DNA of 64,000 nucleotides from Paenimyroides tangerinum (GTDB lineage: Bacteria; Bacteroidota; Bacteroidia; Flavobacteriales; Flavobacteriaceae). This document shows positions 8,314 to 16,988 of this stretch, piece by piece (positions within the stretch are counted from its first letter, which is position 1; each line of letters starts with the position of its first letter). A model generated the notes under the pieces. The model was not told the origin of the DNA. It saw only the letters and a program-made list of their open reading frames with translations, and made no database searches. The stretch covers positions 1 to 64,000 of the forward strand of contig NZ_RQVQ01000012.1 in the NCBI RefSeq assembly GCF_003865405.1. Direction: 5' to 3'. The position numbers and the translations under genes are program-made.

Positions 8314-9180
8314 ATGTATGTAGTTTCAAAAGAATTAGAAATTAAAGGTTTTAGTATTATTTCAATTGATGATCTTATAGCTAGAAATAATGGTTCTTCT
8401 AGCTTTAATACAATGGAGTATTTTGTAATAGTTATTGTATTTGAGAAAACAAAAATTATTGTAGAAGGGCGTACTTATTATATTGAAGCAAATAATTTAG
8501 TTTATATAGCACCATATAAAAATGTTATTTATGAATTTTGGGATCCTCAAAATACGATAGTTGCTTTTTCATCGTCATTTTATGAAAAATCTGCTAAAGA
8601 TAGTTTTATACTGAATTCAGAATTGTTTTTCAATGATTTGCAAGATATTTTTATTTCTCAGCCAATCGGAAATAGCGAAGCTTTAAAAGGGTTAATTATC
8701 GATCGAATCAATTTGTATAAGGAAAAAGATTTCGGAATTTATACTAGTGTCGCTCATAATTGTGTTGAAATTTTACTGTTAGATGGGCTTTTACGATTAG
8801 AAGAAAGTTCCTTTGAAAAAGTTAATCATCATTCAACTTATTTAGAAAAGGTAAACAAATTTAGAGTGCTTCTACAGAAAAATTTTAAGAAAGAAAAAAG
8901 TGTATCATATTATTCAGAACAACTAAATATTTCTCCTCAAAGACTTTCGGTAATGACCAAGACTGTTTTAGGAAAAGGAGCAAAAAAAATTGTTGTTGAT
9001 AAAGTTGCAAGTGAAGCTCAAAAAATGTTAGAAAATTCGACTTTAAATATTTCTGAAATTGCTTTTGAATTAGGATTTCATGATGAAGCTAACTTCAGCA
9101 CATTTGTTAAGAAAAATTTAGGAAAATCACCAACTGAGATGCGAGAGTTTTTACTTAATAGTGCAAAAAATACAAATTAA
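8314..9180 (+). CDS. AraC-family transcriptional regulator
   Basis: A 288-residue regulator. The C-terminal 95 residues hold the two AraC helix-turn-helix motifs: YYSEQLNISPQRLSVM (about 205-220) and LNISEIAFELGFHDEANF (about 247-264), ending in the usual GKSPTEMRE. The N-terminal 170 residues form a cupin-like sensing domain without recognisable ligand residues. It lies 78 bp upstream of the polysaccharide-type operon on the same strand and is probably its regulator; that link is inferred from position. Start chosen at ATG 8314, 25 bp after a -7 element. Confidence 0.88.
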   Translation: MYVVSKELEIKGFSIISIDDLIARNNGSSSFNTMEYFVIVIVFEKTKIIVEGRTYYIEANNLVYIAPYKNVIYEFWDPQNTIVAFSSSFYEKSAKDSFILNSELFFNDLQDIFISQPIGNSEALKGLIIDRINLYKEKDFGIYTSVAHNCVEILLLDGLLRLEESSFEKVNHHSTYLEKVNKFRVLLQKNFKKEKSVSYYSEQLNISPQRLSVMTKTVLGKGAKKIVVDKVASEAQKMLENSTLNISEIAFELGFHDEANFSTFVKKNLGKSPTEMREFLLNSAKNTN

Positions 9181-9218
9181 AGAATCAAAATCAAAGATAC
9201 CTGATTTTTTATAATAAG

Positions 9219-9226
9219 TAATTTTG
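9219..9226 (+). promoter_or_regulatory. -7 element (TAATTTTG) of the polysaccharide operon
   Basis: TAATTTTG matches TAnnTTTG and lies in the 78-bp gap after the AraC gene, 32 bp before the start codon at 9259. The operon therefore probably has its own promoter. Confidence 0.55.
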
Positions 9227-9258
9227 CATTTAATTTTTTAGTTTTAAAGGTATTACAA

Positions 9259-11322
9259 ATGAAATTATTATATAGCTTGTTACTGATAATTCTGATTGGA
9301 GTTGACCTAAAAGCTCAAACAAACGGAAGTTCAAATCAAGATTTAGATCAATTAGTAATTGAATATAATGCCCTTTTTTTCGCTAGTAAAAAATTAGTTG
9401 AAGGAGTTCAGAAAAATTCACCATCCTCAGACAAAGAAGTATTACTAAAGTTTATAGATCAAAATGAAAATTTAGTAAATAAAAAGGCTTCAAACTTAAC
9501 CTTGAATGGTCAAAATTCAATTTCGAATATTGGATTAAAATGGGTTTCAGATTTCACACATAATTTTGGTTTGGGTGGATCTGATGACGAAGATATTTAT
9601 TTTAGATCAAAAGTTTCGACAGGTTTAGATTGGGTTATTTTAGGAGAAGGTAGTTACTTCAAACATAAAAACGATCTAAAATTAAATCAGATTGAAAATA
9701 GAAAAGATTCGTTGGAATTGGTTTTGTTTAAAAAATCGGATGTTTCAGAAAAGAAAATCGAGACTTTAAAATACATTTTCGATATTCAACGGATTGAATT
9801 ATTAAAAAAGTTTGCAGAATTCTTAAAAGCAAAAGTTGTTTACACAAACAATTTATTTGAAGCTAAGTTGATTAATCTGCCTGAGAAGTTAAAGATTCAA
9901 AACGATTATTCAAAGATTAATAATCATATCGAATTAAGCGAAAGTTACCTATCTAAAGATGATAATCAAACGCTTTTAAGTGAATATGGTAATATTCCAA
10001 ATATTGATTTGGATGTATTAAATATCGAAAAACAAGAGTTGACAGATTTGTTGACTTTGGATTCAGAGATTATTGAGCTTCAAAAGGAATTAATTCGAAA
10101 AGACAGAAAAAATTCGGATCGACCTAGTTTGAGAACAAGAGTGAGATATAACGTTTTCAATTCTGAAGGTGCTTTTAATCGTTCATTTGCAAGTGTTGGC
10201 GCTTCATTATCAGTTCCAATCCGTTTTGGTAAAGACCAAGCTCTTGAATATAAAATTGAAAGTTTTGATGCAAAATTAGAATTGCAAAGAACAAAAGCCA
10301 AAGAGCGCTTAGAAAAGTTGCATTACGATTTTTATTTTCAAAAAAATGAATTGAAAAATTTACAAAACGATGTAAAATATATAGAAGCTCTTATTGAAAA
10401 TGAAACTCAAGTTTATGAAAAGCATATTCTGAATTTTAGTCCAGAAAAATATATTGATTACTCAATGCAATTGCTAAGAAAAAAATTGGAAATTTTAGAT
10501 GTGAATCAATCAATTTCTGAATATTTTGTTACTTATCAATTGTTATCGGCTCCAAAATCACAATTGAATGATAATGTTGCTATCGAAACTATTTTGGAAG
10601 AACCGATAGAAATTCCTTTAGAAGATAAAAAATTAGCAGTAGCTACTTCAACTTATTTATGGAGTGATACTTTTAAAGCAGAAACGAATCAATCGCTGAT
10701 TGAGGCTTTAAACAAGAATAATATTAAAATGTTGTTTCTTTCACCTGGTGAAAGTAATCAAGAAAAACTAAAAGATTTTGTAGTACAAGCTAAACAAAAC
10801 CAAGTTGAAGTTCACCGTTTAATTGGTGAGAACTCGTACGCCAAAAATCAATTAGGAATAAAAAAATTGATTCGCAAGATCAATCACTTAGATAAAGAAA
10901 ACTTTACAGGAATTCATTTAGACATTGAACCTCATACGTTCTCTGATTATAGAGAAAATATTGATAGTTATGTAGAAAATATGAATACTATTTTTACGCT
11001 AGTTAACCAATGGTGCGAAGATAATGATGTGAAGCTTAGTGTAAGTGTTCCAATGAATTTAACCGAAAAAAATGCAAAAGTTTTGAAGAAATTAAACATC
11101 AAAACTTATATAATGGCTTATGAAAATGTGGATCAAAAAAAGTTGTTAAAACGCACTGAAAAATTGAGAAATATTTTAAAAGAAAATTTTGTTTGGGTAT
11201 TACGATTAAGTGATTTTGAAAATGTTGAAATTTTAAATACAGCATTGAATGAATTACACAATCATGGAATAACCGAGATAAGTTATTACGATCTTTCAGT
11301 GTTATTAAATAAAAATGAATGA
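9259..11322 (+). CDS. TolC-like outer-membrane protein fused to a glycosidase-like domain
   Basis: A 687-residue exported protein with a signal peptide (cleavage near LKAQ, residue 20). Residues about 25-430 are rich in long helices interrupted by short beta segments, for example RTRVRYNVFNSEG followed by SFASVGASLSVPIRFGK, then a coiled-coil return. That is the pattern of TolC/outer-membrane efflux proteins. From about residue 455 to the end lies a TIM-barrel-like region with GIHLDIEPHTF, in which Asp555 and Glu557 resemble the catalytic DxE of GH18/GHL-type glycosidases, followed by LSVSVPMNL and YIMAYENV, also barrel-strand-like. The next gene, a HlyD adaptor, overlaps it by 4 bp. It probably exports, and perhaps trims, a glycan made by the glycosyltransferase at 13332. 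Confidence 0.72.
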   Translation: MKLLYSLLLIILIGVDLKAQTNGSSNQDLDQLVIEYNALFFASKKLVEGVQKNSPSSDKEVLLKFIDQNENLVNKKASNLTLNGQNSISNIGLKWVSDFTHNFGLGGSDDEDIYFRSKVSTGLDWVILGEGSYFKHKNDLKLNQIENRKDSLELVLFKKSDVSEKKIETLKYIFDIQRIELLKKFAEFLKAKVVYTNNLFEAKLINLPEKLKIQNDYSKINNHIELSESYLSKDDNQTLLSEYGNIPNIDLDVLNIEKQELTDLLTLDSEIIELQKELIRKDRKNSDRPSLRTRVRYNVFNSEGAFNRSFASVGASLSVPIRFGKDQALEYKIESFDAKLELQRTKAKERLEKLHYDFYFQKNELKNLQNDVKYIEALIENETQVYEKHILNFSPEKYIDYSMQLLRKKLEILDVNQSISEYFVTYQLLSAPKSQLNDNVAIETILEEPIEIPLEDKKLAVATSTYLWSDTFKAETNQSLIEALNKNNIKMLFLSPGESNQEKLKDFVVQAKQNQVEVHRLIGENSYAKNQLGIKKLIRKINHLDKENFTGIHLDIEPHTFSDYRENIDSYVENMNTIFTLVNQWCEDNDVKLSVSVPMNLTEKNAKVLKKLNIKTYIMAYENVDQKKLLKRTEKLRNILKENFVWVLRLSDFENVEILNTALNELHNHGITEISYYDLSVLLNKNE

Positions 11323-12362
11323 AGGTTAAATTCACCAAAGATATTGTAGTCGATAACTCGCAACCAGAAAAGGTAAAAAAAAGAAGATGGGATAGGTGGT
11401 TATACTTAGGTATTTTGTTTATTCTCTTTGCTTCTTTTATTCGTTGGCTGACTACTCCTTGGTTTTTTGATTTAGCACACGGTATATTATTACAAGAACA
11501 ATACGATGTCAAGTTTACAGATGATATTAGAATCCTAGAATATAAAGTTCATGAAGATGAATATGTTTTAAAAGGTGATACTTTGTTTTCTTATCAGATT
11601 TATGATGAAAATGCAAATATTAACAGAAGTAATCAAGATTCGCTTCAGGTTATTAGAAATCACGCAGATAGAAAAAAATCTTTAATAGATATCGAAGCTC
11701 AAATTGAAAAAAGAAGGTTGTTTTTAATTGCATTAAAAAAGCGTTTAAATTATTGGCAATCGGAACGTGTAAAAAAAGAAAAACTAGTTTATTTAAATGT
11801 TATCACTCAGAATGAATTAGCAAATGTTGATCGTTCGGTAGATGATACAAAATATGAGATTGCAACAATTCAGGCAGAATACCAAACCTTGATTGATGAA
11901 CGCTTGAAATTGCTTCAAGGAGTTTCAAATGCTAATCGTTTGGATAGAGTTGGTTTTCATCTCAACAATCGTAAAACGTATTTTACTTCACCTGTTGATG
12001 GTTCAATTGATCGTATAGCGATTCAAGAAAGCCAAGTTTGTTACAAACCAGAAAAAGTATTTTCGATTATAAAGCCAATTTATTTTGTTAGAGCTTACAT
12101 TGAAATGTCTGATTTAGATGAATTTGAAGTTGGAGATGATGTAGTCGTTGTTTTACCGTATGGGCATAAAAATTTAGCAGGAAAGGTAAATAAGATGTAT
12201 GCCGTTTCAGAAACAAAAGATGAGGTAATTATTGATAATTCTGTACTTGATTATAGACATGGTGTTGTTATAGAAATTTTGCCTGCTAATTGTGAAGGAT
12301 GGGATAAGTTAAAGGTTAGTAATATCCCAGTTAGAGTAAGAAAAGGAATAATAAATTTATAA
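11319..12362 (+). CDS. HlyD-type membrane fusion/adaptor protein
   Basis: A 347-residue inner-membrane protein with one N-terminal membrane helix (about residues 28-48, YLGILFILFASFIRWL) and a periplasmic part: a lipoyl-like half (YKVHEDEYVLKGDTLF), a coiled coil of about residues 105-200, and a second lipoyl/beta-barrel half (FTSPVDGSIDRIAI, then VGDDVVVVLPYGHKN). This is the layout of HlyD or Alg44 adaptors that bridge an inner-membrane exporter or synthase to a TolC-type channel. Its ATG overlaps the stop of the TolC-like gene by 4 bp. No PilZ domain is present, unlike Alg44. Confidence 0.82.
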   Translation: MKVKFTKDIVVDNSQPEKVKKRRWDRWLYLGILFILFASFIRWLTTPWFFDLAHGILLQEQYDVKFTDDIRILEYKVHEDEYVLKGDTLFSYQIYDENANINRSNQDSLQVIRNHADRKKSLIDIEAQIEKRRLFLIALKKRLNYWQSERVKKEKLVYLNVITQNELANVDRSVDDTKYEIATIQAEYQTLIDERLKLLQGVSNANRLDRVGFHLNNRKTYFTSPVDGSIDRIAIQESQVCYKPEKVFSIIKPIYFVRAYIEMSDLDEFEVGDDVVVVLPYGHKNLAGKVNKMYAVSETKDEVIIDNSVLDYRHGVVIEILPANCEGWDKLKVSNIPVRVRKGIINL

Positions 12363-12372
12363 AGTTTAATTT

Positions 12373-13335
12373 ATGTTAGATAATATAATTGAAATTCACG
12401 GAAAAAAGGTAGTGCTTTTGGAGCATGCAATAACCAATAATCTTTTACCAGACCCTAGCTTAGCTGATGTTTGGGTGATTAATCATAATGATCCAAAGCT
12501 TGTAAAACGTTTTTTATATAAAATTATTCGATCAGAAGATATAAGAATTAATCTGAAACCAATTTTTTTACAAAAAGAATTAAAAAAGGTTTACTCATTA
12601 AGTTCAGATTTGTTAAAGAGTTTAAGCGATGGATATATTAAATGGTTAAATTTTATTGATAAGATACCTTACATAGAAACTATAAATAATTTCATTGAAA
12701 AAAATCAGTATAAATACGATGATTTCGATAAAACTTCAGATGAATTTTATACTTTCAAAATCTTAAATTATTACTATACACGTAAAAAAAACATTGTACC
12801 AAATATTAATAGAAAATCTTTAACAGGATATTCATATACACGAATTGAGGCTTTTTTTGAAAACAAAAACGATGCTTATACTAAATCTCGCATGTTATTA
12901 AGAGAAGCTTTTCTTGGAGGTTCATTAGCAAGAAACTATGTAGATACTTCTCATTTGTGTAAAAACTGTCACAGTGGTTTCTTAAACTTTAGAGAGGTTT
13001 GTCCAAAATGTACAAATCACAACTTAAAAGTTCGAAACTTAATTCATCATTTTAGATGTGCTTACGTTGGAATTGATAAAGATTTTGTATTAAAAGATAA
13101 ATTAGCTTGTCCGAAATGTTCATCTGAATTAAAAAATTTAGGTGTAGATTATGACAAACCAGGGAAAATATTTTTGTGTAAAAACAAAAAATGTAATCAC
13201 GAATTTCAAGATGCTCCTGTGGGTGTTCATTGTGTTGATTGCAAAACAGAACAAAGTCCAGACGAACTAATTGTAAAGAAAATTTATGCTTATGAATTGA
13301 CCAATTTAGGATACCAACAAGTTATTGAACAATGA
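12373..13335 (+). CDS. TackOD1-domain zinc-ribbon protein
   Basis: A 320-residue cytoplasmic protein. Residues about 125-310 match the thaumarchaeal output domain 1 (TackOD1) pattern: YYYTRKKNIVP, GYSYTRIE, then cysteine pairs at 196/199, 210/213, 246/249, 269/274 and 287/290 with the linking signature LIHHFRCAYVG and LGVDYDKPGK. The N-terminal 120 residues look like a divergent receiver-type fold (WVINHNDP). TackOD1 was described as an output module of signalling proteins. Here it lies between the adaptor and the glycosyltransferase, and its stop overlaps the glycosyltransferase start by 4 bp. It may regulate or assemble the synthase. Domain call is good; function unknown. Confidence 0.72.
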   Translation: MLDNIIEIHGKKVVLLEHAITNNLLPDPSLADVWVINHNDPKLVKRFLYKIIRSEDIRINLKPIFLQKELKKVYSLSSDLLKSLSDGYIKWLNFIDKIPYIETINNFIEKNQYKYDDFDKTSDEFYTFKILNYYYTRKKNIVPNINRKSLTGYSYTRIEAFFENKNDAYTKSRMLLREAFLGGSLARNYVDTSHLCKNCHSGFLNFREVCPKCTNHNLKVRNLIHHFRCAYVGIDKDFVLKDKLACPKCSSELKNLGVDYDKPGKIFLCKNKKCNHEFQDAPVGVHCVDCKTEQSPDELIVKKIYAYELTNLGYQQVIEQ

Positions 13336-14639
13336 TGGAACTTTGGGAAAAGTACTTCTATCTATGGCATATACTTGATTGGAAAGACATCATTAAATGG
13401 GGTTGGTACATTTTTATTTTAGATATTCCAAGATTTTTTGTTATTGAAGGAATTACTTTGTATTGGAGTAGAAGCGAAAGAAAAAAAACCAAAGATTTAT
13501 GGGATAAAGCAAGAGAAGATTTGTTTGATGAAATGCCTTTGGTCACAGTCTTAGTTCCTGGTCATAACGAAGGAAAACATCTCTTTAAGCTTGTTCAATC
13601 AATGAATAGGCAAACCTATACAAACTTAGAGTTGGTTGTTGTTGATGACGGGTCAACAGATGATACAGCGATTATTGCAAGTTCATTTGAAAAAAGTGGT
13701 CTGATAGATGTTTTTTTATCAGCTGCCGTAAGAGGAGGTAAAGCTTCAGCAGCAAATCTTGGTCTTCGATATTCAAAAGGTAAATATGTTGTACATCTAG
13801 ATGCAGATTCATCTTTAGAATCAGATGCTATTGAGAAAATTTTAATTCCTTTTTATCGATATGAAAATGTTGGAGGTGTTGGAGGAAATTTGGTAGTGCG
13901 TAATGGAGAAGAATCGTTGACCACAATGATGCAATTTTTAGAATATCTGCAAACCATTAGTGTTTCTAGAATTGTACTTTCAAAATTAAAAATTTATAAA
14001 ATTATTTCAGGTGCATTTGGAGCTTTCCCAAGGCATGTGTTGAATCGAGTAGGAGGTTGGGATATCGGTCCTGGATTAGACGGAGATATAACAGTAAAGA
14101 TTAGAAAGATTGATTATAGAATTCTTTTTGAAGAAGAAGCAATTTGTAGAACACACGCTCCAGTAACTTGGAAAGCGTTAACGAAACAACGTTTGAGATG
14201 GTCGAGATCTTTAATTCGTTTTCGACTAAGAAAACACAATGATATTTGGCAACCAAACAAAAACTTCAAGATTATTAATTTTTTATCATTTTTCGAAAAT
14301 GTATTTTTTAGTTTGGTTCTTGATTTACTATGGTTCTTTTATATGTTTAAAATTTTAATAACCGATCCTTCTTTTATGTTGATTTGGTTTCCTTTTAAAT
14401 ATACAATTTATCTTTTTATGACTTTAGGACAATATTCGTTTGTGTTCTTCGTGAATAAGGATAAAAAATATCTTTTTTCAAAAATAATATACATACCACT
14501 GTATCCATTATATATGGGATATTATATGAGAATTGTCCGAACTATTTCGTATATCGATGAATTCTTTTTTTACGATTCTTATAAAGATGTCTGGAATCCA
14601 TTGAAAACTTCGAAAAAAGCAAAGGAACATGGCATGTAA
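13332..14639 (+). CDS. Processive family 2 glycosyltransferase (polysaccharide synthase)
   Basis: A 435-residue membrane glycosyltransferase related to cellulose, hyaluronan and poly-GlcNAc synthases. An N-terminal membrane segment (about residues 23-45) precedes the GT-A domain: VTVLVPGHNEG (71-81), VVVDDGSTDD (102-111), the metal-binding HLDADSS (155-161), the acceptor/base motif LDGDIT (249-254) and QRLRW (286-290), the QxxRW signature of processive enzymes. Three or four C-terminal helices (about 320-400) would form the translocation pore. The neighbours (adaptor and TolC-like channel) suggest that the polymer is exported as it is made. The sugar cannot be told from sequence. Confidence 0.87.
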   Translation: MMELWEKYFYLWHILDWKDIIKWGWYIFILDIPRFFVIEGITLYWSRSERKKTKDLWDKAREDLFDEMPLVTVLVPGHNEGKHLFKLVQSMNRQTYTNLELVVVDDGSTDDTAIIASSFEKSGLIDVFLSAAVRGGKASAANLGLRYSKGKYVVHLDADSSLESDAIEKILIPFYRYENVGGVGGNLVVRNGEESLTTMMQFLEYLQTISVSRIVLSKLKIYKIISGAFGAFPRHVLNRVGGWDIGPGLDGDITVKIRKIDYRILFEEEAICRTHAPVTWKALTKQRLRWSRSLIRFRLRKHNDIWQPNKNFKIINFLSFFENVFFSLVLDLLWFFYMFKILITDPSFMLIWFPFKYTIYLFMTLGQYSFVFFVNKDKKYLFSKIIYIPLYPLYMGYYMRIVRTISYIDEFFFYDSYKDVWNPLKTSKKAKEHGM

Positions 14640-14699
14640 TTATGAAAAAATAACAATAAAAAGATAAAATAGCAAAATAATAGACTAAACTAGATTATA

Positions 14700-14707
14700 T
14701 ATTTTTG
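14700..14707 (+). promoter_or_regulatory. -7 element (TATTTTTG) of the surface lipoprotein gene
   Basis: TATTTTTG lies 41 bp upstream of the lipoprotein start codon in the 109-bp gap after the glycosyltransferase, so the lipoprotein can be transcribed separately. Confidence 0.55.
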
Positions 14708-14748
14708 CTGAAAATTAGATTATATTTTATTAACAATAATTAATTATT

Positions 14749-16863
14749 ATGAAAAACAAAAAATTTAAATTAACTTTCTTAGGAGCAGCACTTTGTTTTG
14801 CATTAGTTGGATGTTCTAACGACGATTCTGTTGACGGAACAAACAATAATAACTCTGAATCTGGTGTTGTAAGTAATGAAGATGTTACAATCACTTATGG
14901 AAGTGACTTGTTAAAACATTATTCAGAAAGTAATAACTCAAAAATTAATCTTATAAATGGATTTTCAGCTCGTTCTGGAAACTCATTACCAACTTACCAA
15001 AATCAACCTATAACTGGAGCTATTAATCTAGTTACAATTGCAAATCCTTCAAATGTTAATACACAGTCAGGATCAGTTTATTATATTCCTACAGGTGAAA
15101 CTTTCAACGGAAATATTAATTTAGTTGCAGGTGTAAAATTAATCATTCAAGGAACATACACTGGAAATTTAAATTTCAATGGTGCAGCTGAGATTTATGT
15201 TGAGGGAGCTTTAAATACTTCTGGTACTATTAATGTTCCTTCAAACGGCAAAATAATTGTAGGTCCAAATGCAACATTTGGTTCAAATACTACAATTCAT
15301 TTGAATTCAAACGGACAGATAAATAACTTCGGTGATTTTACTTATAAATCAAATACAATAGACGGTATTATAGAGAATTATAAAACATTAACTTTAAATG
15401 GGGGTAGTACTTTTAATGTTAATTCATTAAGTGAAATTAGAAACCATTGTCAAGTTACTTTTGAAAAAAATACACAATTCAATGGTAAATTAATCAATAA
15501 TTCTAAAGCAACATTTAATAATGGTTTTTCAATCAATAGTAATGGACGTATTCATGTTGCTAGTGATTCTTATACTCATGTAACTAGTGGTTCAATCAGT
15601 ATTGATGGAAGAGTTGAAAATTTATCTACAAACGTTTTAACTAACAAGGCTAGAATTGATTTAGCTTCAAGTGTAACTCTTGGGACTATGAATGCTAATC
15701 CTGCATTTAAAGGTGGAATTGATATTAATACTACTTTATCAGGAAATAATTTAAAAATCGCTAATGATGTTGCATTAAACGAGAACACATACATTGCTTC
15801 TTCAGATTGTATTAATGTTAATTTAGGTAGTTTTGATTGTACAGCAGCTTCTGTTAACATGAACTATTCTGGAATTTATCAAAGTCCAGTAGTTGGAAAT
15901 ATTACATTAAGTGCTACTGACGTTAGAGTTGTAGGAGATAAAGCTTATGTTTCTTACCATACAAATGATGAAGAATTTGATGATTCACCATTTGGAAGTA
16001 TTCGTGTTTTTGATATTTCAAATCTTCAAAGTCCACAATTAATCGCACAAGCAGACTTTAATAAAGCAGAATTTAACTCTCTAGAAATAAATGGTAATAC
16101 ATTATATGCAGTTGGTAACAATAAAGCCGGAGCAATTATGTACACTGTACCTTTAACTGATGGAATGTTTACTAATAATCCGGATGCGATAAAATCTAAT
16201 AATTTACCTTCTTTATCAGCAAAGAATTTAAACTTTAATGGTACTAATATTTGGTTAGCTTCAAGTGGAACTAATGGCGGTTTGATAAAATTAAATGATG
16301 ATTTTTCACTTAATTCAAATGTTCAAGCAGTAACTGGCGCGAAATACGTAGTATCTAATCCAACTAAACAAGTTTTCTTATCTTTGGCTAATGGTACTCC
16401 TTCTTTGAGATTCGCAGATAATGCTGGTAATTTATTATATGGTGCTGCAAAAAGTTTTTCATCTATTAATTTAAATGTAACTGATGGTAAAAATACTTTG
16501 GCTTTAGAGTCAGATTATGTTTACGCTGCTTTAAGTGATGCAGGAGTTGCAAAATTTGATTTATCTAATGGTAATTTAGTAGATCGTTTTATTCCAAGTG
16601 AATTAAGAGGTTTAGACGGATACAAAGTATTAAAAAATAACGGTAGATCTAATGCTGTTGCTGTTGATGCTGATTTGTCTGGGTGTTTCTTATATGTAGC
16701 TAATGGTGGAGATGGTGTTGTTGTTTTAAATAAAAAGACTATGAAATATGTCGGTCATTTTACTTTAGCTCAACAAAGATCTGCTAACTATGTTTATTCA
16801 ACAAACAATCATTTGTTTGTAGCTTCAGGAAGAAATGGTTTAGTTATTATTAACAAAAATTAA
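14749..16863 (+). CDS. Large surface lipoprotein with beta-solenoid and propeller-like parts
   Basis: A 704-residue lipoprotein. The signal peptide ends at the lipobox ALVGC (Cys22), followed by SNDD, an acidic stretch of the kind that directs Bacteroidota lipoproteins to the cell surface. Residues about 85-330 have a repetitive Asn/Gly/Thr-rich beta-helix pattern (GNINLVAGVKLIIQG, GNLNFNGAAEIYVEG, GKLINNSKATFNNG). Residues about 375-704 look like a beta-propeller with LVIVD-like repeats (VRVVGDKAYVSYH, GSIRVFDISNLQSPQ, FLYVANGGDGVVVL, HLFVASGRNGLVII). It follows the glycosyltransferase by 109 bp. It may anchor or bind the exported glycan; that role is inferred. Not a recognised named family. 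Confidence 0.7.
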   Translation: MKNKKFKLTFLGAALCFALVGCSNDDSVDGTNNNNSESGVVSNEDVTITYGSDLLKHYSESNNSKINLINGFSARSGNSLPTYQNQPITGAINLVTIANPSNVNTQSGSVYYIPTGETFNGNINLVAGVKLIIQGTYTGNLNFNGAAEIYVEGALNTSGTINVPSNGKIIVGPNATFGSNTTIHLNSNGQINNFGDFTYKSNTIDGIIENYKTLTLNGGSTFNVNSLSEIRNHCQVTFEKNTQFNGKLINNSKATFNNGFSINSNGRIHVASDSYTHVTSGSISIDGRVENLSTNVLTNKARIDLASSVTLGTMNANPAFKGGIDINTTLSGNNLKIANDVALNENTYIASSDCINVNLGSFDCTAASVNMNYSGIYQSPVVGNITLSATDVRVVGDKAYVSYHTNDEEFDDSPFGSIRVFDISNLQSPQLIAQADFNKAEFNSLEINGNTLYAVGNNKAGAIMYTVPLTDGMFTNNPDAIKSNNLPSLSAKNLNFNGTNIWLASSGTNGGLIKLNDDFSLNSNVQAVTGAKYVVSNPTKQVFLSLANGTPSLRFADNAGNLLYGAAKSFSSINLNVTDGKNTLALESDYVYAALSDAGVAKFDLSNGNLVDRFIPSELRGLDGYKVLKNNGRSNAVAVDADLSGCFLYVANGGDGVVVLNKKTMKYVGHFTLAQQRSANYVYSTNNHLFVASGRNGLVIINKN

Positions 16864-16875
16864 TACTTAATAATT

Positions 16876-16903
16876 AAAAAATGGAGCGAAAGCTCCATTT
16901 TTT
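16876..16903 (+). terminator. Terminator of the lipoprotein gene
   Basis: 12-bp perfect stem (AAAAAATGGAGC with its complement) closed by a GAAA tetraloop and followed by a T-tract, 12 bp after the lipoprotein stop codon. Confidence 0.9.
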
Positions 16904-16935
16904 ACACCTAATATTTATTTACTAAACTACACAAC

Positions 16936-16972
16936 AAAAGAGGGAATTTTCAATTTGAAAATTCCCTCTTTT
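16936..16972. terminator. Bidirectional terminator hairpin
   Basis: 16-bp perfect inverted repeat (AAAAGAGGGAATTTTC and its complement) with a 5-base loop, just after htpG on the minus strand. Confidence 0.85.
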
Positions 16973-16988
16973 TATATGCTAATGTTTC

